The notes beneath the pieces are model-generated. The model did not search any database, was not told the origin of the DNA, and was given only the letters and a program-made list of their open reading frames with translations. The position numbers and the translations under genes were made by a program. Below, in pieces: positions 25,584-33,606 of a stretch of DNA of 46,352 nt (the first letter of the stretch is position 1; every line of letters starts with the position of its first letter). Source of the DNA: Acidobacteriota bacterium (GTDB lineage: Bacteria; Acidobacteriota; Vicinamibacteria; Vicinamibacterales; Vicinamibacteraceae); the NCBI GenBank assembly GCA_020845575.1, contig JADLFL010000029.1, positions 1 to 46,352 of the forward strand. Reading direction: 5' to 3'.

Positions 25584-26528
25584 TCAACCGCGCGCGCCGA
25601 GGAACGCGAGGGTGTCGGGACCTCGGGCTTCGGCGGGCAGCGCGAGCACGGGGACCGGCGATTCGCAGAGGACACGATAGGCCACACTGCCGACGCGCGT
25701 CGCGCCGATCAGCCCCGTGACGCCCCGCAGGCCCATCACGATCAGGTCGACATCCTCCCGCGTGGCAACGTCGGCGATGCGGTCCGCCACCGCTCCTTCG
25801 GCGAGTTCCAGCGTGGGCTCCGGCGTACCGCCGAGCGCCTCACCGAGCGCATCGAGGGCGGCACGTGCGGCGTCCATCGCCGTCGCGTGCGCGCCATCGG
25901 ACTGGCTGGCGAGTCGATCGGCGATGGGCGCCCTGAGCACGCTCCACCGTCCGGCGTCGACGGCCGGCACCACGTGCAGCAGTCGCAGCCGCGCCTGACT
26001 GGCGCGCGCCACGCGATCCGCGAGCCGCGCATCGTCCAGCGCATGATCGTGGAAGTCGACGGGCGCGAGTACTTCGCGCAGCGCGCCGATCGTGCGCATC
26101 GGACCGCCTTCCACCGACGGCGGCACGACGAGCAGCGGACGCGTCGTGCTTCGCAGGATGCGCTCCGCCGTCGATCCGAACATGAACTTGCTGACGCCGC
26201 TGGCGCCGCGCGTCGACACGACGACCAGCGGCGCGTCGACGGCGTCAGCCGTCTCCAGCACGCCTCTGGCCGGATCGCCGACGAGCGCGCGCAGCTCGTG
26301 CCGCGCTCGGGTGCCGGCGCCGAGCGCTTCCTCGACGAAGGCCGCGAGCGCCTCGCGCAGCACGGCCACCGGTGGATTGCCCGACTGCACGTGTTCGGCG
26401 GCAGCCAGCAGCGGATCGCCGACGGTGACGACCGTCAGCGGTTGCCGGAACGTTGTCGCGATGCGGTCGGCCTGCACCAGTGCCAGGGCCGACGCGCGTG
26501 AGAAATCGACGGCGCAGAGAATCGCCAT
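25584..26528 (-). CDS. Tandem-domain universal stress protein
   Basis: 314 residues made of two UspA domains (about 1-150 and 155-314). The first carries VVVSTRGASGVSKFMFGSTA, the ATP-binding G..G.........GS motif; the second has LIVMGLRGVTGLIGATRVGS with a similar loop. Each begins with the family's AVDFS/APVDF strand. Tandem Usp proteins bind nucleotides and help survival under starvation or low oxygen, acting in the cytoplasm. It lies 32 bases after recD2 on the same strand, so it is probably the last gene of a Gfo-recD2-usp unit. Confidence 0.93.
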   Translation of the reverse strand: MAILCAVDFSRASALALVQADRIATTFRQPLTVVTVGDPLLAAAEHVQSGNPPVAVLREALAAFVEEALGAGTRARHELRALVGDPARGVLETADAVDAPLVVVSTRGASGVSKFMFGSTAERILRSTTRPLLVVPPSVEGGPMRTIGALREVLAPVDFHDHALDDARLADRVARASQARLRLLHVVPAVDAGRWSVLRAPIADRLASQSDGAHATAMDAARAALDALGEALGGTPEPTLELAEGAVADRIADVATREDVDLIVMGLRGVTGLIGATRVGSVAYRVLCESPVPVLALPAEARGPDTLAFLGARG

Positions 26529-26560
26529 GACGGCCAGCGTCCTCGATCACGCGCGCATCG

Positions 26561-28759
26561 TCAAGCGTGAGCGAGGAGTTCCCGCAACTGCGACCACCGG
26601 CGCCGCATCCCGACGCCGCGTACGGCAATCGCCAGCGCGCGCATCTGGCCGACGAGCACGACCAGCCGCTTGCCCCTCGTGACGCCCGTGTAGAGCAGAT
26701 GACGCTGCAGCATCGGGTAGTGCTGCGTCGTGACGGGAATGACAACGGCGGGATACTCGGAGCCCTGCGCCTTGTGCACGGTGGTGGCGTACGCGAGCAC
26801 GAGCCTGTCGAGATCGCCGAAGTCGAACACCACGGCGCGCCCGTCGAACGCCACCGTCATGTGCTCCTCGTCGGCGTCGATCGCCTGCACTACGCCGAGG
26901 TCGCCGTTGTAGACGTCCTTGTCGTAGTCGTTCTCGATCTGCATCACCTTGTCGCCGACGGCAAGGCGTTGCCCATGGCGCTCGATGGCCGGCGCCCCAT
27001 GCGGGTTGAGCAGGCGCTGCAGCGACTGGTTCAACGCCTGCGCGCCCACGCCGCCCCTGTTCATGGGGCACAGCACCTGCACGTCACGGACCGCGTCGAG
27101 ATGGAATCGCTGCGGGATGCGCTCGGACACGACCTGCAGCAGCAACTGGAGCGCGCGCTCCGGATTGTCGGCGTCGACGAAGAAGCAGTCCCCGTCCACA
27201 CCCGTGTCGAACACGGGCATCTCACCGGCGTTGATGGCGTGCGCGGCGACCACGATGCGGCTGCCGGCAGACTGCCTGTGGATCTCCGTGAGTCGTGCGA
27301 CGGGAATGCGTCCCGACGCGATCACGTCGGCCAGGACCTGTCCCGGGCCGACCGACGGCAACTGATCCGCGTCGCCGACGAGCAGCAGGCCCATCGATGG
27401 CGGCATCGCCTGGAGGAGGTGCGCCATCAGCATCACGTCCACCATCGACGACTCGTCGACAACGAGGAGGTCGCCTTCGAGCGGATGTCCGGGACGTCGG
27501 CGGAACCTGCCGTCCTGCGGGTTGATCTCGAGCAGGCGATGGATCGTGCGCGCGTCGAGGCCCGTCGCCTCGGCCATGCGGCGCGCCGCGCGCCCCGTTG
27601 GCGCGGCGAGCAGCGGACGCACGCCCTTGGCCATCAGGATGCCGAGGATGGCGCGCAGCACCGTGGTCTTGCCCACGCCAGTGCCACCTGTCAGGACTAG
27701 CACGCCAGTGTCGAGAGCCTGCGTGACGGCCACGCGCTGGCTCGGCGACAACGACAGCGTGAGCCGCTCCTGGACCCATGGCAGCGCGCGCGCGACGTCG
27801 ATCGCCGGCCAGGGGCGCGCGCTGTCGGCACGCGCGGCCAGTCGGGACGCCACCACGCGTTCGGCGGCGTCCAGCGTCACCAGCGCGTATACCGGCTCAC
27901 CCTCGATCGCCGCCGCCACCATCGTCTTGCCGTCGATCTCTTCGGCGATCGCCTCGTCGATGAGCGAGGCGGACAACTCGACGAGCGCGGCGGTGCGCTC
28001 GCGCAGTTCGCGAGCGGGTAGCGCGCAATGCCCCTGTTCGACGGCCGCGGCGAGCACGTGCTGCAGCGCGCCGCGACGTCGCACCATCGCGTCGGCCGGC
28101 ACGCCGATCTGGCGTGCGATGCGATCGGCGGTGAGGAAGCCCACGCCGCGAATGTCGCGTGCGAGACGATACGGATCCTCGGTGAGGACCTTCACGGCGT
28201 CGGCACCGTAGGTGCGATGGATCCGGACCGCACGGCTCGTGCTCACGCCATGCGTGTGCAGGAAGACCATGATCTCGCGCACCGCGCGCTGTCCCTGCCA
28301 GTTGTCGACGATCCGACGGGCACGCACGCGGCCGATGCCCGGGATGTCGAGCAGGCGGTCGGGGTCGCTGTCGATCACGTCGAAGACGCCGGTGCCGAAC
28401 GCTTCGACGAGCTGCCGCGCGAGATGCGGGCCGATGCCCTTGATGAGGCCAGACCCGAGGTAACGCTCGATGCCTTCAGGGGAATCGGGAGGCGACACGC
28501 GGATCCACGTGGCCTTGAACTGCTGGCCGTGGACGCGGTCGAACACCCACGCACCCGTCGCGTGGATGTGCTCCCCTACCGCGACCTGCGCGACGTGCCC
28601 GACGAGGGCGACGGGTTCATGACGCCCGCGTGCCTCCACGCGCAGCACGCAGAAGCCGCGATCGGGGTCGTGGTACGTGACGCGGGCAACGTGTCCCGAC
28701 AGGTACTCGGCACCACGTTCGTCGCCCGCGAGGGGCAACGCCGGAGGACCCGTCTTCAC
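26561..28759 (-). CDS. recD2: RecD2 (RecD-like) 5'-3' DNA helicase
   Basis: 732 residues. N-terminal OB-like region, then helix-hairpin-helix repeats (GIGPHLARQLVEAFG; IPGIGRVRARRIVDNW; IRGVGFLTADRIA). The SF1B motor follows: Walker A GGTGVGKTTVLR near 361, Walker B LLVVDESSMVD near 436, QL PSVGPGQVL-type motif III, TVHKAQGSEYP and the C-terminal YTGVTRGKRLVVLVG near 690. RecD2 lacks RecBC partners and acts in replication-fork and mismatch-related maintenance. The ATG at 28759 overlaps the stop of the upstream oxidoreductase gene as ATGA. Confidence 0.95.
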   Translation of the reverse strand: MKTGPPALPLAGDERGAEYLSGHVARVTYHDPDRGFCVLRVEARGRHEPVALVGHVAQVAVGEHIHATGAWVFDRVHGQQFKATWIRVSPPDSPEGIERYLGSGLIKGIGPHLARQLVEAFGTGVFDVIDSDPDRLLDIPGIGRVRARRIVDNWQGQRAVREIMVFLHTHGVSTSRAVRIHRTYGADAVKVLTEDPYRLARDIRGVGFLTADRIARQIGVPADAMVRRRGALQHVLAAAVEQGHCALPARELRERTAALVELSASLIDEAIAEEIDGKTMVAAAIEGEPVYALVTLDAAERVVASRLAARADSARPWPAIDVARALPWVQERLTLSLSPSQRVAVTQALDTGVLVLTGGTGVGKTTVLRAILGILMAKGVRPLLAAPTGRAARRMAEATGLDARTIHRLLEINPQDGRFRRRPGHPLEGDLLVVDESSMVDVMLMAHLLQAMPPSMGLLLVGDADQLPSVGPGQVLADVIASGRIPVARLTEIHRQSAGSRIVVAAHAINAGEMPVFDTGVDGDCFFVDADNPERALQLLLQVVSERIPQRFHLDAVRDVQVLCPMNRGGVGAQALNQSLQRLLNPHGAPAIERHGQRLAVGDKVMQIENDYDKDVYNGDLGVVQAIDADEEHMTVAFDGRAVVFDFGDLDRLVLAYATTVHKAQGSEYPAVVIPVTTQHYPMLQRHLLYTGVTRGKRLVVLVGQMRALAIAVRGVGMRRRWSQLRELLAHA

Positions 28760-29751
28760 CCCTGCGGCACCGCCACGACGGTCCCGCGACGCGCGGCTTC
28801 AGCAAGCGCGACGAGCACGTCCGTGTTGTCGAGGCTGTCCTCCAGCGTCACGAGCGGAGCGCGACCGGTCCGCGCGGCCTCGCGCACATCGTCCACCTCG
28901 CCCTGATAGAGCACGGGGCCTTCGACGGTGATCGTGGACGTCCCCGCCGCCGTGATCACCTCGATGGTCTCCACAGCGTCAGGCTTGAACGGATGCCTGA
29001 TCAACAGCCGCCCTTCGCTGCCGATGATCTCGACCTCCGTCCTGAACGGCGACTCGAAGCTGCTGTGGACCTGCGCGACGATGGCGTCCGGAAAGACGAT
29101 CTGCCCGAAGAACGTGAGGTCGACGTTCGCAGGCGACCATCTGGCGGACGCCGACACCGACAGGGGACGCGCGCCGACGATGGTGCGCGCGAACGAGATG
29201 GGATAGCAGCCGACGTCCCACAGACTCCCGCCGCCGTGGTCGGGGTTCAGCCGCGTGTCGTGCTCGCGGTCCAGCACGTACGTGAACATGCCGCGCACGC
29301 CCTGCAGGCGTCCGATCGTGCCGTCGTGCGCGAGTTGGCACGCGCGTGCCACGAGCGGATGATGCCGATACATGTACGCCTCGGCAATCACCACGCCGTG
29401 CTCACGCGCGGCCGCCTGCAGCGTGCGCACGCCCGAGCTCTCGAGCGCGATCGGCTTCTCCACCAGCACGTGCTTGCCGGCCGCAGCGGCCTTCGCGGCC
29501 CATTCGACGTGGAACGCGTGTGGTACCGGAATGTAGACGGCGTCGATGTCGGGATCGGCGAGCAATGCCTCGTAGCTGCCGTACGCGCGTGGGATGCCCT
29601 TCTCGTCGGCGTACGTGCACGCGCGTTCGAGGGTGCGCGACGCAACGGCCAGCAGTTGGTGCCCGTTGGAGGCCAGCGGTCCCACGAGCGCACGGTTGAT
29701 CCTGGCAACGCCGAGGATGCCCCAACGAAACGGCGAAGGAGAAGCTGTCAC
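28756..29751 (-). CDS. Gfo/Idh/MocA family NAD(P)-dependent oxidoreductase
   Basis: 331 residues. N-terminal Rossmann fold (FRWGILGVARINRALVGPL), the sugar/cyclitol dehydrogenase motif EKPIAL near residue 97, and a C-terminal alpha/beta domain with GGGSLWDVGCYPI. Members oxidise or reduce sugars and inositols, or their derivatives, in the cytoplasm; the substrate cannot be read from sequence. Starts with GTG at 29751. Overlaps recD2 by four bases, an unusual pairing of a metabolic and a repair gene. Divergent from lutA, with a repeat array in the 116-base gap between them. Confidence 0.93.
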   Translation of the reverse strand: MTASPSPFRWGILGVARINRALVGPLASNGHQLLAVASRTLERACTYADEKGIPRAYGSYEALLADPDIDAVYIPVPHAFHVEWAAKAAAAGKHVLVEKPIALESSGVRTLQAAAREHGVVIAEAYMYRHHPLVARACQLAHDGTIGRLQGVRGMFTYVLDREHDTRLNPDHGGGSLWDVGCYPISFARTIVGARPLSVSASARWSPANVDLTFFGQIVFPDAIVAQVHSSFESPFRTEVEIIGSEGRLLIRHPFKPDAVETIEVITAAGTSTITVEGPVLYQGEVDDVREAARTGRAPLVTLEDSLDNTDVLVALAEAARRGTVVAVPQG

Positions 29752-29775
29752 CGGGAGAGAGTGTCACGGGAATCT

Positions 29776-29830
29776 GGCAACCGGCAACCGGCAACCGGCA
29801 CCGGGCACCGGGCACCGGGCACCGGGCACG
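29776..29830 (+). repeat. Heptanucleotide repeat array between gfo and lutA
   Basis: Three GGCAACC units pass directly into four GGGCACC-type units (GGCACCG phase). The array fills the shared divergent promoter region of the oxidoreductase gene and lutA, ending about 40 bases before the lutA start. Confidence 0.92.
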
Positions 29831-29867
29831 AAACGCGCGTCAACGCGATCCATAATCGGGCGCGGAC

Positions 29868-30620
29868 ATGACTGCGGCTTCCGGGAGCAGGCCCACGCGC
29901 GTGCAGGTACTGGTCACCTGCCTCGTCGATCACTTCTCGCCCGACACGGCCGAGGCGATGGTGCGCGTGCTCGAAGGGCAGGGTCTCGAGGTCATCGTGC
30001 CGCTGGATCAGACGTGCTGCGGACAGCCCGCGTGCAACGCCGGGGCGCGAGACGATGCGGCGGCGATGGCGCGGTACACGATCGCGCTGCTCGAACGGGA
30101 TCCGGCACCTGTCGTGGTGCCGTCGGGGTCGTGTACCGACATGCTCGTCCACCAGGCGCCGGCACTCCTCGCCGACGACCCCGTGTGGGTCGAGCGCGCG
30201 CTGGCACTCGCCGCACGCACGTTCGAGTTCACGCAGTTCCTCGTGGACGTGCTGGGCGTCGACGCCATCCCGTGCACCGCGCACGGTACGCTCGCGTATC
30301 ACGCGTGCTGTCACGGACTGCGCGGTGTTGGCATCGACAGGCAGCCGCGGCAACTGCTCGCCGGCGTCGGCGGTGCGCGCGTCGTGCCACTGCCCGAAGC
30401 CGACACGTGCTGCGGATTCGGCGGCCTGTTCGCGGTGAAGCTGCCCGACATCTCGGGCGCGATGCTGGACAGGAAGTGCCGCCAGATTGCCGCGTCGGGC
30501 GCCGACACGATCGTGGTGACCGACGTCAGCTGCGCGATGCACATGCAGGGCGGGCTCGACAGGCGCCAACAGGCGGTACGCGTGCGCCACATCGCCGACG
30601 TGCTCGGAGGCCGGGAGTGA
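29868..30620 (+). CDS. lutA: LutA (LldE) cysteine-rich (Fe-S) protein of lactate utilisation
   Basis: 250 residues with two CCG cysteine-rich domains: CLVDHF and DQTCCGQPACNAG in the first half, YHACCHGLRGVG and ADTCCGFGGLFAVK in the second. The CCG motif holds a [4Fe-4S] cluster or zinc, as in heterodisulfide reductase and glycolate oxidase subunits. LutA works with LutB and LutC as the L-lactate dehydrogenase complex that feeds electrons to the respiratory chain. Its TGA overlaps the lutB ATG as TGATG. The leader contains heptanucleotide repeats. Confidence 0.93.
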   Translation: MTAASGSRPTRVQVLVTCLVDHFSPDTAEAMVRVLEGQGLEVIVPLDQTCCGQPACNAGARDDAAAMARYTIALLERDPAPVVVPSGSCTDMLVHQAPALLADDPVWVERALALAARTFEFTQFLVDVLGVDAIPCTAHGTLAYHACCHGLRGVGIDRQPRQLLAGVGGARVVPLPEADTCCGFGGLFAVKLPDISGAMLDRKCRQIAASGADTIVVTDVSCAMHMQGGLDRRQQAVRVRHIADVLGGRE

Positions 30621-33088
30621 TGAGTGACAGGGCCGGGCACCTGGCACCGGGCACCGGGCATCGGGACATCACTGTCGGCAACCGGCAACCGGCAACCGGC
30701 AACCGGAGCCTGGCGGCGGGCGTGGACGTTTCGCCGCTGCCGTTCCACAGACGAGCGACGCAGGCCATCGCCGACGCCAGCCTGCAGATCGCGCTCGACC
30801 GCGCGACGGGTCGCATGGTCGACGCGCGCCGCACGGCGTTCGGCGCGATGCCCGACGGCGACGTCACTCGCGATCACGTACGCCGGATTCGCGCGCACAC
30901 CCTCGCGAATCTCGGTCGATACCTCGACCAGTTCGTCGGGGCAGCGACAGCCGCCGGCGCCCACGTCCACTTCGCCGCCGATGCCGCCGCGGCGACGCGT
31001 CTTGTCGTCGACCTGGCGCGCGCGCACGACGTGCAGCGCGTGGTGAAGGGCAAGTCGATGGTGTCCGAGGAGGTCCTGCTCAATCACGCACTCGAAGCCG
31101 AAGGCATGCGCGTGGTGGAGACCGATCTCGGCGAATACGTGGTGCAGCTCGATCGCGACGTGCCGTCGCACATCATCGCGCCCATCATCCACAAGACGCG
31201 CGAACAGGTGGCCGAGACGTTCAGACGCGAACTGCACGCAACCGACGCGGAGGTCGCAGACATCCCCGAGATGACGGCGTTCGCGCGACGCATGCTGCGC
31301 GCCGAGTTCCTCGCCGCGGACATGGGCGTCAGCGGTGTGAACTTCGCCGTGGCCGAGACGGGCTCGCTCTGCCTCATCGAGAACGAAGGCAACGGCCGGC
31401 TCTCGACGACGGCACCGCGGCTGCACGTGGCGCTGCTGGGGCTCGAACGCATCGTGCCAACGACGGCGGACCTCACGCAGGCCCTGCGGCTCCTCGCACG
31501 CAGCGCGACGGGACAGCCGCTGACGGTGTACACGAACGTCATCACGGGTCCGCGTCGTGCGGGCGATCCGGACGGGCCGTCGGATCTGCACGTCGTGATC
31601 GTGGACAACGGCCGCTCGCGCCTGCTGCGCACGGAGCTCGAGGAGATCCTGTACTGCATCAGGTGCGGGGCCTGTCTCAACGTGTGTCCCGTCTATCAGG
31701 AGATCGGCGGACACGCGTACGGCAGCGTCTACCAGGGGCCCGTCGGCGCCGTGTACACGCCGGGCGCCTTCGGACTCGATCCGTGGGCCGAACTGCCGCA
31801 GGCAAGCAGCCTGTGCGGCGCGTGCAAGGACGCCTGTCCGGTCCGCATCGACATCCCGCGCATGCTCCTCGCGCTGCGTGCCGACGCGGAGACCGGCGGC
31901 CACACGCCTCGATGGGTCGGCGATGGCTTACATGTGTTCCGGGTCCTCGCCACGCACCCGCGCCTGTTCAGGCTCGCATCGGCCGCCGCGCGACGCGTGT
32001 CGAACTGGCTGGGCCCGACCGGCTTCGACAGGCTCCCGGGGCCGCTTGCCGGCTGGACCCGCCATCGCCACTTCCCGCCCATGGCACGCGAGACGTTCAC
32101 GGAGCGACACAGACGGGCACCGGGCACCGGGCACCGGGCACCGGACAGCGCGGAACGGCAACCGGCAACCGGCAACCGGCAACCGGACAGCGCGGAACGG
32201 CAACCGCCAACCGGCAACCGGCAACTGGACAGCGCGGAACGGCAACCGCCAACCGGCAACCGGCAATCGGACAGTGCGGAGCGGCAACCGCCAACCGGCA
32301 ACCGGCAACCGGACAGCGCGGAGCGGGCAATGGAACAGAGCAGCCATCAGCCGCATCTCACGGCAGGACCGGCTCTCCGAGCCAGGCCGACACACGTCGT
32401 CGATCTGTTCCCTCGATCGCTCAGAGAGAAACTCGACACCCGCGGTGCCGAGGTGGCGCATCCGGGGGCGTTCGGTCAGGAGGCACCCACGCTCGACGTC
32501 GACGAGGCGATCGCCCGATTCACCACGGCGTGCGAAGCCGTGGGTGGGCGCGTGTCTCGCGTGGCGTCGACCGACGAGGCGGCCGCCGTGGTGCTCGACT
32601 ACCTGACAGCGCCGGAGTGGCGCCGCGACGGATGCGAGGACGCCGCACCGTTCGTATCGTGGGACGCCGCGCATCTCCCGCTGCCAGACCTGCCGGCGCT
32701 GCTCGACGCGCGCGGCGCGCCGCGCCTCGACGCGTACGTCAACGCCGACCAGTCGACGCGCCTCACCGACTACGCGCGCCTCGACGCCGCCATCGTCGGC
32801 GTGACGGGCGCCGATGCGGCGCTCGTCGACACGGGCTCGGTGGTGTTGCTCCACGGCGAGGGACGCGGACGGCTCGTGTCGCTGCTGCCGCCCATCCACG
32901 TCGTGCTGGTACGCGTCGACCGCCTGCGTGCGACACTCGCCGAGATGATCGCCGCCGCGCCCCTGCTGCCGCGCGACAGCACCAACGTCGTGGTCGTGAC
33001 GGGGCCCAGCCGCACCGCGGACATCGAGATGTCGCTCACGCGCGGTGTCCACGGCCCACGTCTCGTCCATGTGGTATTCGTGGGATGA
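30620..33088 (+). CDS. lutBC: LutB-LutC in one continuous open frame, joined by a repeat-encoded linker
   Basis: 822 codons without a stop. Residues about 35-495 are LutB (LldF): RVVKGKSMVSEEVLLNH, ETGSLCLIENEGNGR, then two ferredoxin sites, CIRCGACLNVCPVY near 347 and CGACKDACPVRID near 398. Residues about 497-570 are repeats (APGTGHR, then DSAERQPPTGNRQP units). Residues about 571-822 are LutC (DUF162): DTGSVVLLHGEGRGRLVSLL, VLVRVDRL. The N-terminus also carries repeat-encoded residues (APGTGH, NRQPATGNR); a GTG at 30722 could start a LutB without them. An ATG at 32330 preceded by GGAG at six bases could start LutC alone. In most bacteria lutB and lutC are separate genes. The complex oxidises L-lactate to pyruvate. 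Confidence 0.88.
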   Translation: MSDRAGHLAPGTGHRDITVGNRQPATGNRSLAAGVDVSPLPFHRRATQAIADASLQIALDRATGRMVDARRTAFGAMPDGDVTRDHVRRIRAHTLANLGRYLDQFVGAATAAGAHVHFAADAAAATRLVVDLARAHDVQRVVKGKSMVSEEVLLNHALEAEGMRVVETDLGEYVVQLDRDVPSHIIAPIIHKTREQVAETFRRELHATDAEVADIPEMTAFARRMLRAEFLAADMGVSGVNFAVAETGSLCLIENEGNGRLSTTAPRLHVALLGLERIVPTTADLTQALRLLARSATGQPLTVYTNVITGPRRAGDPDGPSDLHVVIVDNGRSRLLRTELEEILYCIRCGACLNVCPVYQEIGGHAYGSVYQGPVGAVYTPGAFGLDPWAELPQASSLCGACKDACPVRIDIPRMLLALRADAETGGHTPRWVGDGLHVFRVLATHPRLFRLASAAARRVSNWLGPTGFDRLPGPLAGWTRHRHFPPMARETFTERHRRAPGTGHRAPDSAERQPATGNRQPDSAERQPPTGNRQLDSAERQPPTGNRQSDSAERQPPTGNRQPDSAERAMEQSSHQPHLTAGPALRARPTHVVDLFPRSLREKLDTRGAEVAHPGAFGQEAPTLDVDEAIARFTTACEAVGGRVSRVASTDEAAAVVLDYLTAPEWRRDGCEDAAPFVSWDAAHLPLPDLPALLDARGAPRLDAYVNADQSTRLTDYARLDAAIVGVTGADAALVDTGSVVLLHGEGRGRLVSLLPPIHVVLVRVDRLRATLAEMIAAAPLLPRDSTNVVVVTGPSRTADIEMSLTRGVHGPRLVHVVFVG
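30631..30710 (+). repeat. Heptanucleotide repeats in the 5' end of lutB
   Basis: GGGCACC-type units at about 30631-30665, a short unrelated piece, then four GGCAACC units at about 30677-30706, all inside the open lutB frame just after its ATG. Confidence 0.88.
32115..32333 (+). repeat. Heptad array and 42-nt higher-order tandem repeat linking lutB and lutC
   Basis: Four GGGCACC-type heptads (32115-32142) are followed by four complete 42-nt units starting at 32143, 32185, 32227 and 32269, and a partial fifth from 32311. Each unit is GGACAGCGCGGAAC plus four heptads of the GGCAACC kind (one of them GCCAACC). Because 42 is divisible by both 3 and 7, unit gain or loss keeps the reading frame; each unit encodes 14 residues of DSAERQPPTGNRQP type. 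Point differences between units (GGAAC to GGAGC, CAACC to CAACT or CAATC) show that the copies are diverging. Confidence 0.95.
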
Positions 33089-33606
33089 ACCGCCTGTCAC
33101 CAGCAGCGCGTGAAACCGTCGTGCGGGGCGGCGGACTCGCCCTCGCGACGGCGGGTTGCGTCGCGCTGCTGTGGCTCTTCGTGCACCAGCCCACGAGCCT
33201 CGACGAACTGACGGGTAGCGTGGCCGCCACCGTCGGTGCGTACGCGATCAATCAGGCGGATTTCGATCAGGGACGCCAGTACTTCGACGCCGACAAGTTC
33301 GTCGAGGCCCGCGCCGCGTTCGCGCGCGCCGACCCGGCCGCACGCGACGCGCGCACGCAGTTCTTCGTCGCCTACAGCTACTACCGGCAGGGCTGGGGCC
33401 GCTTCTACAGTGACGATGCGTTGTTTGCCAAGGGGTTGGCGACGGTGAACCGCGCGATCGCACTGGCGCCGGACGGTCGCCTGCGGGTCGACGACGCCGG
33501 CCTCGGCATGCAGACGGGCGACGAGTTGAAGGCGGAGTTCGAACGCGGACTGACGCGCGACGTGACGGACCTGAACCCGTTCCGCGTGCTGCGGGAGCGG
33601 CGATGA
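33085..33606 (+). CDS. Membrane-anchored TPR-like protein, unknown
   Basis: 173 residues. One N-terminal membrane helix (GGLALATAGCVALLWLFV) then a helical periplasmic part with a TPR-like pair (GRQYFDADKFVEARAAFARA; TQFFVAYSYYRQGW). The ATG overlaps the stop of lutBC as ATGA, and its own stop overlaps the next gene as ATGA, so the three are translationally coupled. I do not recognise a named family. Coupling to lutBC suggests a role in the lactate-oxidation complex or its membrane attachment, but this is inference. Confidence 0.75.
   Translation: MNRLSPAARETVVRGGGLALATAGCVALLWLFVHQPTSLDELTGSVAATVGAYAINQADFDQGRQYFDADKFVEARAAFARADPAARDARTQFFVAYSYYRQGWGRFYSDDALFAKGLATVNRAIALAPDGRLRVDDAGLGMQTGDELKAEFERGLTRDVTDLNPFRVLRERR

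Noticed and set aside
24052..32333. Heptad arrays considered as CRISPR or REP elements
   Set aside because: No unique spacers separate the 7-nt units, and they lack the palindrome structure of REP/BIME elements; they are simple tandem repeats.
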